64,000 bases of DNA from Sphingomonas sp. PP-F2F-A104-K0414 (GTDB lineage: Bacteria > Pseudomonadota > Alphaproteobacteria > Sphingomonadales > Sphingomonadaceae), in assembly GCF_004340945.1 (NCBI RefSeq), contig NZ_SLYD01000001.1, positions 124,001-188,000 on the forward strand, in the 5' to 3' direction. Both the position numbers and the translations under genes were made by a program. The notes beneath the pieces are model-generated. The model saw only the letters and a program-made list of their open reading frames with translations. It had not been told where the DNA came from and made no database searches. This document shows positions 17,789 to 26,584 of the stretch, piece by piece; positions within the stretch are counted from its first letter, which is position 1; every line of letters starts with the position of its first letter.

Positions 17789-18778
17789 TCACTGGCGTAA
17801 TGTCGCGACGATCCCCGCCATCTCGAACACGGTCGCCTGCGCATCGAGCGACAAGCCGATCGCCGCGCCCGCGAGGTCGCGTGCCGCGGCGTGCGCGTCG
17901 AGTGCGGACCGGAGCGCTGGCCCCGACCGCGTCCGCGCGGCGTCGGCGATGAATGCGGGCGCACGGTCGAGAAATGCCTCGTACCGCGGTTGCGCTGCCT
18001 TGAGCCCAAGCGCCTTGGCAAGCTTCAGTCGGCGCCCGTTGTCGCGGTCGCCGTCCTGCGCGATCGCGGCAATGGCATCGTCGATCGCCGCGATGTCGAG
18101 CCCGGCATACCGCAGCGCGCGGCCGGGCGCGCCGTCGCTCGCGCGAACCAGCGCGGCAACCTCGCCCTCGTCCGCATCGGGCTGCAACGTCCGGATCGCG
18201 GTCGCGACCTCGCCGTCCGAGAGCGCCTCGAACCGCAACAACCGGCAGCGCGAGCGGATCGTCGGCAGCAACCTTCCCGGCGCATGACTGACCAGCAGGA
18301 ATATCGTCCCGGCCGGCGGTTCCTCGAGGTTCTTGAGCAGCGCATTCGCCCCGCCCCGCTCCAGATCGTCGATCGCGTCGATCACCACGACGCGCCGCAG
18401 GCTCATCGACGGCGTCGTCGCGAACAGCGGTTGCAGCGTCCGCACCTGCGCGATCGTGATGCTGCGCGCGAGATCCTGGTCGGGCTTCTCCGGATCTTTC
18501 GGCAGCCGCGCGAGCACGCGGAAATCGGGATGCGACCCAGCCTCCATCAGCGACCGCGTCCGGTTCCCCTCGGGAACCTCGAACCCGGTCGATCCAGCAT
18601 CGGGCCCAGCACCGGGATCGGCCGCATCCGCCAGCATGCGCATGGCTGCGGAGCGCGCGAAACTCGCCTTGCCGACGCCCTGCGGTCCGGCGATCAGCCA
18701 TGCGTGATGCAAAGACCCGCCGCGCATCGCCGCCATGAAGGCGGCCTGCGCGGCAGCGTTGCCGATGATCGACGTCAT
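17789..18778 (-). CDS. holB: DNA polymerase III subunit delta'
   Basis: A 329-residue clamp-loader AAA+ protein. It has the Walker-A-like GPQGVGKASFARS, a DAIDDLERGGANALLKNLEEPP segment and the SRC motif (IRSRCRLLRF), ending in a helical collar domain. No Cys4 zinc module is obvious. It forms part of the DNA polymerase III clamp loader. It lies 50 bp upstream of metG. Its start is only 28 bp from the stop of the D-Ala-D-Ala carboxypeptidase gene; in many alphaproteobacteria the dTMP kinase gene (tmk) occupies that junction, and it is absent here. Confidence 0.92.
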   Translation of the reverse strand: MTSIIGNAAAQAAFMAAMRGGSLHHAWLIAGPQGVGKASFARSAAMRMLADAADPGAGPDAGSTGFEVPEGNRTRSLMEAGSHPDFRVLARLPKDPEKPDQDLARSITIAQVRTLQPLFATTPSMSLRRVVVIDAIDDLERGGANALLKNLEEPPAGTIFLLVSHAPGRLLPTIRSRCRLLRFEALSDGEVATAIRTLQPDADEGEVAALVRASDGAPGRALRYAGLDIAAIDDAIAAIAQDGDRDNGRRLKLAKALGLKAAQPRYEAFLDRAPAFIADAARTRSGPALRSALDAHAAARDLAGAAIGLSLDAQATVFEMAGIVATLRQ

Positions 18779-18806
18779 GCCGGCAACGCCGTCGGCGCCG
18801 CGGTCA

Positions 18807-19970
18807 TCAGCCGAAAAAGCCGGTCAGTCCTGCCCATGCGCGCCCGAAGAAGCCGGCGACCGCAACGTCCTTCTCGGCGACCAGCGGCATCGTCTGCTGG
18901 AGACCGTCCGAGGTCGTCACGACGAGATCGGCGACATGCTGGCCCGCCTTGATCGGCGCCTTGATCGGCCCCTGATAGACGACCTTCGCGGTCATGGTCG
19001 GCGAGGTGCCGGCGGGCAGCGTCACGGTCAGCGCCTTGGGCGCGACGAGACCAACCGACGAGCTGTCGCCCATCTGGACCGCGGCGGTCTCGACCTTCTT
19101 GCCCTTGGCGACGATCGGCTTCGACTGCCACGCACGAAAGCCCCACTCCATGAACCGCACCGACTCTTCCGCACGCTGCCCTGCGCTCGTCAGCCCTGCG
19201 ACGACCATCACCAGACGGCGGCCGTTCTGGATCGCGGAGCCGGTGAAGCCATAGCCGGCTTCCTCGGTGTGACCGGTCTTCAGGCCATCGGCACCAGCGA
19301 CGCGGCCGAGGATCGGATCGCGGTTCGCCTGGGTGATGGCGCTGCCGCCCATCGTCTTGCCCCAGGTGAAGTCACGCTTCGAATAGAATTGCTTGTAGAG
19401 ATCGGGATAGTTGGTGATCGTCGCCGCGGCGAGCTGCGCCAGATCATGCGCGGTCACATAGGTCACGCCATTGTCGGGCCAGCCATTGGCGGTGCCGAAA
19501 TGGCTGTCCTTGAGGCCGAGTTCGGCGGCCTTGCGGTTCATCCGCTCGGTGAATGCCTGCTCCGATCCCGAAATGCCCTCGGCGAGCACGATGCACGCGT
19601 CGTTACCCGACAGCGTGACGATCCCGTACAGTAGATTGGCGACGCTTACGTTCTCACCCGACGACAGGAACATCGTCGAACCCGCTGCCGGACCATGCCA
19701 TTTCGCCCAGGTCTCGGGCCGCACCGGCATCATCTGGTCGAGCTTCAGTTCGCCCTTCTTGACCATGTCGAACGCGACATAGACGGTCATCATCTTGGCA
19801 AGCGAGGCCGGCGGCATGCGGCGGTTCGCGTCACGCGCGAACAGCACCGCGCCCGACGACAGGTCCTCCATATACGCGATCGGCGCTGCGGTCTGGAACT
19901 GCGGCGCGGCGGCGATGGAGGGGTGCGCCAGCGCGAGGGCGACGAGCGGTGCGACGATCAGCTTCTTCAT
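18807..19970 (-). CDS. dacC: D-alanyl-D-alanine carboxypeptidase (PBP5/6 family)
   Basis: A 387-residue penicillin-binding protein that trims the terminal D-Ala of peptidoglycan pentapeptides in the periplasm. The signal peptide is MKKLIVAPLVALALAHPSIA. The catalytic SxxK is PASLAKMM, SxN is SGN (TLSGNDA) and KTG is GLKTGHT. The C-terminal beta domain (LTVTLPAGTSPTM) is followed by an amphipathic anchor (GFFGRAWAGLTGFFG). The frame is open to 20048, but the signal peptide places the start at ATG 19970. It is the first gene of the block dacC-holB-metG-tatD-MBL. Confidence 0.93.
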   Translation of the reverse strand: MKKLIVAPLVALALAHPSIAAAPQFQTAAPIAYMEDLSSGAVLFARDANRRMPPASLAKMMTVYVAFDMVKKGELKLDQMMPVRPETWAKWHGPAAGSTMFLSSGENVSVANLLYGIVTLSGNDACIVLAEGISGSEQAFTERMNRKAAELGLKDSHFGTANGWPDNGVTYVTAHDLAQLAAATITNYPDLYKQFYSKRDFTWGKTMGGSAITQANRDPILGRVAGADGLKTGHTEEAGYGFTGSAIQNGRRLVMVVAGLTSAGQRAEESVRFMEWGFRAWQSKPIVAKGKKVETAAVQMGDSSSVGLVAPKALTVTLPAGTSPTMTAKVVYQGPIKAPIKAGQHVADLVVTTSDGLQQTMPLVAEKDVAVAGFFGRAWAGLTGFFG

Positions 19971-20072
19971 GGGGTATTCCGTGAGCAAAAGGGCGGTCCG
20001 TGGGCAGGATGTGATGCAGGTCATAGCCGCGCCCGGCGACCGCGTCACGTATCCGTTGCGTGCAAATTCAGC

Positions 20073-21116
20073 CTAGCGCTCGACCGCGTCGGCAAGCAGC
20101 CCGACCGACAGCGCATAGAAATTCGAACAGTTGTAATCGAGGATCACGCGGTAGTTGCTGGTCAGCAGATACGCGGTCGCCCCCTGCCCGTCCGGCTCGA
20201 GCAACGTCGCCATCACGCTGTCCGCGGGCAGGCTGCGACCCTGGGGCGAAATCCCCAGCGCGCGCCATTCGGCGATCGTCCGCCAGCCGCTATGCCGCTC
20301 GAACACGCGCGGGCAGCGCGGCGAGACCAGCCGGTTGCGCACCTGCGACCGGTCGAACCCGGCGGGCACGTTGACCGCGACACCCCAGGGCTGGCCCGCA
20401 CGCCAGCCCGCATCGACGAAATAATTGCCGATCGACGCCAGCGTATCCGCCGGGCTGTTCCAGATATCCGCACGCCCATCGCCATCGCCGTCGCGCGCCA
20501 GACGCAGATAGATCGACGGCAGGAACTGCGGGTTACCGGTGGCACCTGCCCAGCTCCCCTTCAGCTGGTCGCGGGTCACGCCGCGATCGAGCATCTTCAG
20601 CCCGGCGATGAACTCGCCCGCGAACAACGACCGCCGCCGGCCCTCATAGGCAAGGCTGGCGAGCGAGCGGAGCAGATCGAAATTGCCGGTATAGCTGCCG
20701 TAATTCGTCTCATGCCCCCAGATCGCGACCATGATCGATTCGGGCACACCCGTCGTCTGCTCGATCCGCTGCAACCGCGAGCGTTGCGCCTGATAGGTCT
20801 GGCGACCGCGCGCAATCCGCGCCGCGTCGACATGCTGCGTCCGATACGGTGCAAACGCCGGCACCGCGCTGGGGTTGGAAGCCCCCGGCTGCTGGCGGTC
20901 GAGATCGATCACCCGCTGGTTGAGCGTCAGGCCGGGAAACACCGCATCCGCGGTCCGCGTGCTGACCCCCTCGGCAAGCGCCTGCTGCCGGAGCGCGACC
21001 ATATAGGCCTGAAACCCGGCATCGTCCTGCGCCAGCGCCGGACTACTGCCGGCCAGCATGGCGACGACGCCGATCACGAGATTGCGCAGCCGCGCGGTTT
21101 TCGATGTCCCACCCAT
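20073..21116 (-). CDS. Lytic murein transglycosylase (MltB-like, family 3)
   Basis: A 347-residue periplasmic lytic transglycosylase. A signal segment (LRNLVIGVVAMLAGSSPALAQ) precedes an SLT_2/MltB catalytic domain with FQAYMVALRQQALAEGV, the catalytic Glu in IWGHETNYG, GAMTGNPQFLPS-like GATGNPQFLPSIYL, and a DGDGRADIWNSPADTLASIGN segment. A C-terminal peptidoglycan-binding part follows (AYLLTSNYRVILDYNCSNFYA). It cleaves MurNAc-GlcNAc links in peptidoglycan, giving 1,6-anhydro ends. An upstream in-frame codon at 21176 exists. ATG 21116 leaves a shorter pre-signal region, but neither start has a clear RBS. Confidence 0.88.
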   Translation of the reverse strand: MGGTSKTARLRNLVIGVVAMLAGSSPALAQDDAGFQAYMVALRQQALAEGVSTRTADAVFPGLTLNQRVIDLDRQQPGASNPSAVPAFAPYRTQHVDAARIARGRQTYQAQRSRLQRIEQTTGVPESIMVAIWGHETNYGSYTGNFDLLRSLASLAYEGRRRSLFAGEFIAGLKMLDRGVTRDQLKGSWAGATGNPQFLPSIYLRLARDGDGDGRADIWNSPADTLASIGNYFVDAGWRAGQPWGVAVNVPAGFDRSQVRNRLVSPRCPRVFERHSGWRTIAEWRALGISPQGRSLPADSVMATLLEPDGQGATAYLLTSNYRVILDYNCSNFYALSVGLLADAVER

Positions 21117-21285
21117 CCGAAGGCTCTGCCACAGACGTGCCGCGATCGGAACCTCGCATCGTCGCACCGGGCGCACGCACGACCGTACCGCCCTCGTCGG
21201 CGATGCTTTGCCGTCGGTCTTTCATCACGAAGAACACGAAGCCGCTTGCCATCCGGCGAAGCCTGCGGCTAAGGGCCGTCGCAGT

Positions 21286-21363
<78 letters not shown>

Positions 21364-21366
21364 CTG

Positions 21367-21390
21367 CCGGTGCGGTTTCGACCGCACCGG
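21367..21390 (+). terminator. Hairpin downstream of tRNA-Pro
   Basis: A perfect 10-bp stem, CCGGTGCGGT / ACCGCACCGG, closes a TTCG tetraloop 4 bp after the tRNA CCA end. There is no T-tract. It may act as transcript end or 3'-processing barrier. Confidence 0.55.
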
Positions 21391-21420
21391 TATGGATCTC
21401 GGGACCTTACATCGACACCC

Positions 21421-22427
21421 TCACCATTCGACACCGATCTTGCCGAAATGCTCGCCGCTCATCTCGAACGCGAAGGCGTCCGCGAGCGTGTCGAGCGAGA
21501 AGCGACGGTCGACGACCGGGCGGATACCGGTCGCGTCGAGCGCGCGGACGAACGCCTGTTGATCCGCGCGACTACCGACGATCAACCCTTGCAGCCGCGC
21601 CTGCTTCGCCATCAATAGCGCGGTCGGCACCTCGCCGCCACGCCCCGTCAGCACGCCGATCAGCGAGATATGGCCGCCGATCCGTACCGCCGCGATCGAT
21701 TGCGCCAATGTCGCCGGCCCACCGACCTCGACCACGTGATCGACGCCGCGACCTCCGGTCCACGCGCGACCTTGCGACCCCAATCCTGGTTCTCGCGGTA
21801 GTTGAGCGTGAAGTCGGCGCCGAGCGCCTTGGCCCGCGCCAGCTTGGCATCCGACGACGAGGTGATCGCGACGATCGCGCCCATCGCCTTGGCGATCTGC
21901 AACGCCCAGATCGAGACGCCGCCGGTGCCGAGCAGCAGCACCGTGTCGCCCGCCTTCAACCCGCCGTCGACGACCAGCGCGCGCCAGGCCGTCAGCCCCG
22001 CAGTCGTGATCGTCGCCGCCTCGACCGAGTCATAGCCGCGCGGCGCATGCGTGAATGCAGTCTCAGGAAGGACGACATGCTCTTGCGCGAACCCGTCAAT
22101 TCCATCGCCCGGCGTGCGGCTGAAGTCGCCGATCGTCGGCGGACCGGCCTGCCAATCGGGGAAGAAGCACGACACGACGTGATCACCGACCGCGAACTCG
22201 GTCACGCCGTCACCGATGCGCTCCACGATGCCGGCCCCGTCCGACAGCGGCACGCGGCCGTCCTCGCTCGGCATCTTGCCGGCGACCACGCCGAGGTCGT
22301 GGAAATTGAGCGAGCTACCGTGGATCGCCACCCGGATCGTGCCGGGGCCGGGCTCGCCCGGATCAGCGCGCTCTTCCGGCCGGAGTGTATCGAGGCCCAC
22401 CGGGGACCGCAGCGTCATGACCTTCAT
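21421..22427 (-). pseudogene. Frameshifted NAD(P)-dependent alcohol dehydrogenase (MDR family)
   Basis: Two minus-strand frames together form one medium-chain dehydrogenase. The first (22427 down to about 21765) runs from MKVMTLRSPVGLDTLRPEER through SLNFHDLGVVAGKMP, PLSDGAGIVE, the cofactor motif LLGTGGVSIWALQIA and TSSSDAKLARAKALGADFTLNYR. The second (from about 21762 to 21421) continues WTGGRGVDHVVEVGGPATLAQS to the end FGKIGVEW. The frame changes in a CGCGCG run at 21763-21768. One missing base there would restore a protein of about 335 residues. The broken product would lose the C-terminal part of its nucleotide-binding domain. It is either a recent pseudogene or a sequencing error. No zinc ligands are obvious, as in the MDR7-like group. 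Confidence 0.85.
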
Positions 22428-22486
22428 CGCAAACTCCTGATCTGCCGATCACAACGCCCCGGTTCCTCAAACTGTCCCGTCCGGGC

Positions 22487-24379
22487 TTATTGCGCCTTCA
22501 GATACCGGTCGAACCATCCGACCGAACGCTTGCGGACGTCCGCGGCATTGGCGGGGGCGCGGATGCCATGGCCTTCGTCGGGATAGATCACCAGGCTGGT
22601 CGGCACGCCCAACTCCTTCAGCGCGTGCCAATATTCGATCGACTGGGTCGGTGGCACCTCGATGTCGCGCTCGCCGACATAGATAAAGGTCGGGGTCTTG
22701 GCCTGCTTGATGAAGCTGATCGCCGAGACGGCGCGATAGGCCTCGGGATCATCATAGGCGGACTTGCCGAAGAACGGGATCATCCACTGGTCGATGCCGT
22801 TGGTGCCGTAATAGCTGATCCAATTCGACAACCCGGCGCCCGCGACGATCGCCTTGAAGCGGTTGGTCTGGGTGTTCGCCCACATCGACATGAACCCGCC
22901 ATAGCTGCCGCCGGTAAGCCCGAGGCGCGCATCGTCGACCGGCGCGATCTTCTCGACCGCATCGATCCCGGCGAGGATATCGCGCAAATCGCCGCCGCCG
23001 AAATCGCGGCGGTTGGCGGCGGTGAACGCCTCGCCCTGGCCATAGCTGCCGCGCGGGTTGGGCATGAACACGTAATAGCCCGCGTCGAGCAACGCCGCCG
23101 GGCCCGATCCGCTGCCGACATAGCTGGGCGTATTCGCTGCCGACGGGCCGCCATGGACGATCGTGACCATCGCCGCTTTCCGCGCAGGATCGGCCGATTT
23201 GGGGGCGAGCAGCCAGCCCTGGACGTCGAGCCCGTCATTCTTCCACGTCACGCTGCGCGCCGACGCGTTCGCCGGGAGCGCATCATTGTCATGCGTGATC
23301 TGGCGGGGTTTCGCGATCGGGCCGGCAAAGATCGCCGGGCCGTGCGTGAAATCCTGCACCGCGGTCGCGACGATCCGGCCGTCCGCGCTATAGGCGGCCT
23401 TGCCCTCACCCGCCGCGAAGCTTGCCGGGCGGCTCCAGTTGACCAATGTCTTGCCGGTCGGATCGAGCGTCGCGATCTCGGCCGCATCGCCGTGCAGGCG
23501 GACCGCACGCAGGCCACCGCCGGTCCAGTCGAGCGAAGTCACCGTCGCCTTCGCGCCCTCGGTCCGGTTGACGGGCACGCCGCCCGCGATCGGCACGGTC
23601 CAGACATCGCCGCCGATCGAGCCGAAATCGCTCATGAGGCCACCGATATATGCGACCGTGCGGCCATCGGGCGACACGCGTGGCATGTTAAGCTGCGTCG
23701 TCGGCTTGGCGATCGTGCGGACGGTGCCGGTGTCCGCATCGACCGCGTCGAGCGTCGCCACCCACCAATTGTTGTCGCCATTGCCGAGCGCGCTCGTGAC
23801 GACGAAGCCGCGGCCGTCGGGGGTCCAGTCATATTCGTAGATATAACGATCGGCCGGCGACACCGGCTTGACCGTGCCCGCCGCGAGATCGACGATCGCG
23901 AGGCGTTGCTCGTCACTGGTCTCGCCGATTTCGCCGACCTGCCGCACGCCGGCCTGCGTCGCGCCGGCTTCCTTGGCCGCGCCGAAGGTCGCGAGCAGCG
24001 CCAACCGTTTCCCGTCGGGCGAGAAGCGCGGTGCCTGGGCGATGCCGTCGATCGCCGCGACCTGCCGCGCGCCGCTCGCGTCCGCCAGCATCACCAGCGC
24101 GCGGGATTTGCCCGCCTCGCGCGCTAGGAAGGCGATCCGGCCATCGGTCGCAAAGGTCGGCGCGCCGTAGCTGCACGTCGCACAAACATCGATCGTCTGG
24201 ACGATACCGCCGTCCGACACGCGCCGCACGACGATTGCTGCATGCGTGGGCGCGACGGGTTCGATGCTGGCGAGACGGTCCCCCTTCGGCGCGAGCGCGA
24301 GCGCACCATATTGATGCACCGGCGCCTGCGCGAACGCCGGCGTCGTGACGAGCAGCGCTGCGATGGCAAACCTGCGCAT
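22487..24379 (-). CDS. S9 family serine peptidase (prolyl oligopeptidase / acylaminoacyl-peptidase type)
   Basis: A 630-residue exported peptidase. The signal peptide is MRRFAIAALLVTTPAFAQA. A WD40-like beta-propeller follows (about residues 25-400; repeats such as PRFSPDGKRLALLA, VSPDGRTVAYIGG), then an alpha/beta-hydrolase domain. The nucleophile Ser492 lies in GGSYGGFMSMW, with Asp in YVGERDIEVPP and His in YPDEGHGI. It should release dipeptides or acyl-amino acids in the periplasm. A longer frame to 24553 overlaps the upstream gene. ATG 24379 shares its base with the M3 peptidase stop (TGATG), so the two peptidases are translationally coupled. Confidence 0.92.
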   Translation of the reverse strand: MRRFAIAALLVTTPAFAQAPVHQYGALALAPKGDRLASIEPVAPTHAAIVVRRVSDGGIVQTIDVCATCSYGAPTFATDGRIAFLAREAGKSRALVMLADASGARQVAAIDGIAQAPRFSPDGKRLALLATFGAAKEAGATQAGVRQVGEIGETSDEQRLAIVDLAAGTVKPVSPADRYIYEYDWTPDGRGFVVTSALGNGDNNWWVATLDAVDADTGTVRTIAKPTTQLNMPRVSPDGRTVAYIGGLMSDFGSIGGDVWTVPIAGGVPVNRTEGAKATVTSLDWTGGGLRAVRLHGDAAEIATLDPTGKTLVNWSRPASFAAGEGKAAYSADGRIVATAVQDFTHGPAIFAGPIAKPRQITHDNDALPANASARSVTWKNDGLDVQGWLLAPKSADPARKAAMVTIVHGGPSAANTPSYVGSGSGPAALLDAGYYVFMPNPRGSYGQGEAFTAANRRDFGGGDLRDILAGIDAVEKIAPVDDARLGLTGGSYGGFMSMWANTQTNRFKAIVAGAGLSNWISYYGTNGIDQWMIPFFGKSAYDDPEAYRAVSAISFIKQAKTPTFIYVGERDIEVPPTQSIEYWHALKELGVPTSLVIYPDEGHGIRAPANAADVRKRSVGWFDRYLKAQ

Positions 24380-26514
24380 CACTTGGCGCCCGCCGTCAGG
24401 CCACGGTCTTCGAGCATCGGGCCGATATCCGGATCCTTGCCGTAGAACGCCTTGAACATCGGCGCATAGTCTTGAGTATGGCCCTTCGACAGGATCATGT
24501 CGCGGAAGCGCTGGCCGTTCGCGCGCGTGAGGCCGCCATGCGCCATGAACCACGCATACGCGTCGTTATCGAGCATCTGCGTCCACAGATACGCATAGTA
24601 TCCCGCCGCATAGCCACCAGCCCAGATGTGCGCGAAATAGCTGGTCCGATAGCGCGGCGGCACGTCCTTCGTGTCGAGCCCCATCGAGTTCAGCGCCTTG
24701 GTCTCGAACGCATCGACGTCCTGCGGGCCTGCCGAGGCGGGCAGCGAATGCCAGTCCTGATCGAGCGTCGCCGCCGCGACCAGCTCGCCCAGCTCATACC
24801 CCTGGTTGAACTTCGCCGCGTTCTTGATCTTCGTGACGAGCGCCTGCGGCATCACCGCACCGGTGCGATAATCCTTGGCATAGTTCGCGAAAACCTTGGG
24901 ATCGAGCGCCCAATGCTCGTTGAATTGCGACGGGAACTCGACCCAGTCGCGCGCGGTATTGGTGCCCGACACCAACGGATAGGTCTGGTTCGCGAACAGC
25001 CCGTGCAGCGCATGGCCGAACTCGTGAAACATCGTCGTCACGTCGTCGAACGTGATCAGCGCGGGCTGGCCCGGCGCGGGCTTGGTGAAGTTGCCGACGT
25101 TATAGACGACCGGCTTGGTCTTCAGCAGCTTCGACTGGCCGACGAAGTTCGACATCCACGCGCCACCCGCCTTGTTGTCGCGCTTCCAGTAATCGAAATA
25201 CATCAGGCCCAGCTCGGAGCCGTCCTTGTCGTAGACGGTGAACACGCGGATGTCCGGCTGGTAGGTCGGAATATCGCGGCGTTCCTTGAAGGTGACGCCA
25301 TAGAGCTGGTTGGCGGCGAAGAACACGCCGTCGGTCAGCACGCGCGAAATCTCGAAATACGGCTTCAGCTCATTCTGATCGAGGTCGTACTTGGCTTTGC
25401 GCACCTTGTCCGAATAGAAATCCCAGTCCGACGGGGCGAGCGGGAACGAGGTGCCGGTCGCGTCGATCGTCTTCTGCAACTCGGCCGCCTCGCGACGCTG
25501 TTCGACCGCGGTCGCAGGCACCAGCTGAGTCATGAACCCCTTTGCCGCCGCCGGCGTCTTCGCCATCTGGTCGTACAGCGAATAGGCGGCATAGTTCGGA
25601 TAGCCGAGCAACTGCGCCTTCTGCGCACGCAACTGCGCGATCTTCTGGATCAGCGCGCGCGTATCGTTCGCGTCGCCGCGCTGCGACCGGTTCCAGCTCT
25701 TCTCGAACAGCGCCGCGCGGGTCGCGCGATCGGAGAGCGAGGCGAGTGCCGGCTGCTGCGTCGTGTTCTGGAGCGACAGCACGTACTTGCCCGCCATCCC
25801 CCGTTCCTTCGCGCCTTCCGCCGCCGCCGCCATCTCCGCATCGCTCAACCCGGCGAGCTTGGCCTTGTCGTCCACCAACAGCGCGCCCGCCTTGGTGCCG
25901 GCAAGCAGCTTCTGCTGGAAGTCGGTCGTCGCGGTCGAGATCTGCGTGTTGAGCAACCGTAGCTTGGCCTTGTCAGCGTCGTTCAACTGCGCGCCAGCAT
26001 GCAAGAAATCGCTGTGATAGATCTCGAGGACTTGGCGTTGCTCGGCATCGAGACCGAGCGAGTCCTTCTTCGCATACAGCGCCTGGACGCGCGCGAAGAG
26101 CTTGGGATCGAGATAGATCGCGTCGCTGTGCTGCGCGAGCTTGGGCGCCTCCGCGGACCGCACCGCGTCGAGCGCATCGTTGGTGTTCGCCTGCGACACG
26201 CCGAAGAACGCCTGGCTAGCGCGGTCGAGCGTCCGGCCCGACCGCTCCATCGCCTCGATCGTGTTCGCGAAGGTCGGCGCGGCCGGGTTGTCGGCAATCT
26301 TGCGCATTTCGGCGATCTGCTCGGCCATGCCCTGTTCGAGCGCGGGCTGGTAATCGGTGTCCTTGATCTGGTCGAACCGCGGCACCTGGAACGGCAGCGT
26401 GCTGGGGACGGTCAGCGGATTGACGCGACCGGAATTTGGCGCCGCTTGCGCGGTGGCGGGGCTGGCCAGGCAGCACAGGATGGCGGCGGAACGGAGCAGG
26501 CTGGAACGCGGCAT
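24379..26514 (-). CDS. dcp: M3 family metallopeptidase (peptidyl-dipeptidase Dcp-like)
   Basis: A 711-residue zinc peptidase with a signal peptide (MPRSSLLRSAAILCCLASPATAQA) and the M3 zinc motif HEFGHALH at residues 497-504. It also has the downstream WVEFPSQFNEHWA segment typical of Dcp/oligopeptidase A. Its length and the end MLEDRGL match peptidyl-dipeptidases, which remove C-terminal dipeptides in the periplasm. A GTG four codons upstream (26526) is an alternative start; neither has a good RBS. It is coupled by a 1-bp overlap to the S9 peptidase, so together they may finish the degradation of imported or wall-derived peptides. Confidence 0.9.
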   Translation of the reverse strand: MPRSSLLRSAAILCCLASPATAQAAPNSGRVNPLTVPSTLPFQVPRFDQIKDTDYQPALEQGMAEQIAEMRKIADNPAAPTFANTIEAMERSGRTLDRASQAFFGVSQANTNDALDAVRSAEAPKLAQHSDAIYLDPKLFARVQALYAKKDSLGLDAEQRQVLEIYHSDFLHAGAQLNDADKAKLRLLNTQISTATTDFQQKLLAGTKAGALLVDDKAKLAGLSDAEMAAAAEGAKERGMAGKYVLSLQNTTQQPALASLSDRATRAALFEKSWNRSQRGDANDTRALIQKIAQLRAQKAQLLGYPNYAAYSLYDQMAKTPAAAKGFMTQLVPATAVEQRREAAELQKTIDATGTSFPLAPSDWDFYSDKVRKAKYDLDQNELKPYFEISRVLTDGVFFAANQLYGVTFKERRDIPTYQPDIRVFTVYDKDGSELGLMYFDYWKRDNKAGGAWMSNFVGQSKLLKTKPVVYNVGNFTKPAPGQPALITFDDVTTMFHEFGHALHGLFANQTYPLVSGTNTARDWVEFPSQFNEHWALDPKVFANYAKDYRTGAVMPQALVTKIKNAAKFNQGYELGELVAAATLDQDWHSLPASAGPQDVDAFETKALNSMGLDTKDVPPRYRTSYFAHIWAGGYAAGYYAYLWTQMLDNDAYAWFMAHGGLTRANGQRFRDMILSKGHTQDYAPMFKAFYGKDPDIGPMLEDRGLTAGAK

Positions 26515-26584
26515 CTTCAGACTCACAATGGCAGGAGTGATGACGCTCTTGTTGCATGGAGCGCCAAGGCGTTACAATGTCTCA

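Noticed and set aside
20062..20080. GCAAATTCA followed by TAGCGCT near the lytic transglycosylase stop, similar to the mannan operators
   Set aside because: Only half of the palindrome is present and AGCGCT overlaps coding sequence. AGCGCT is common in GC-rich DNA, so it is probably chance, and it warns against over-reading that core alone.
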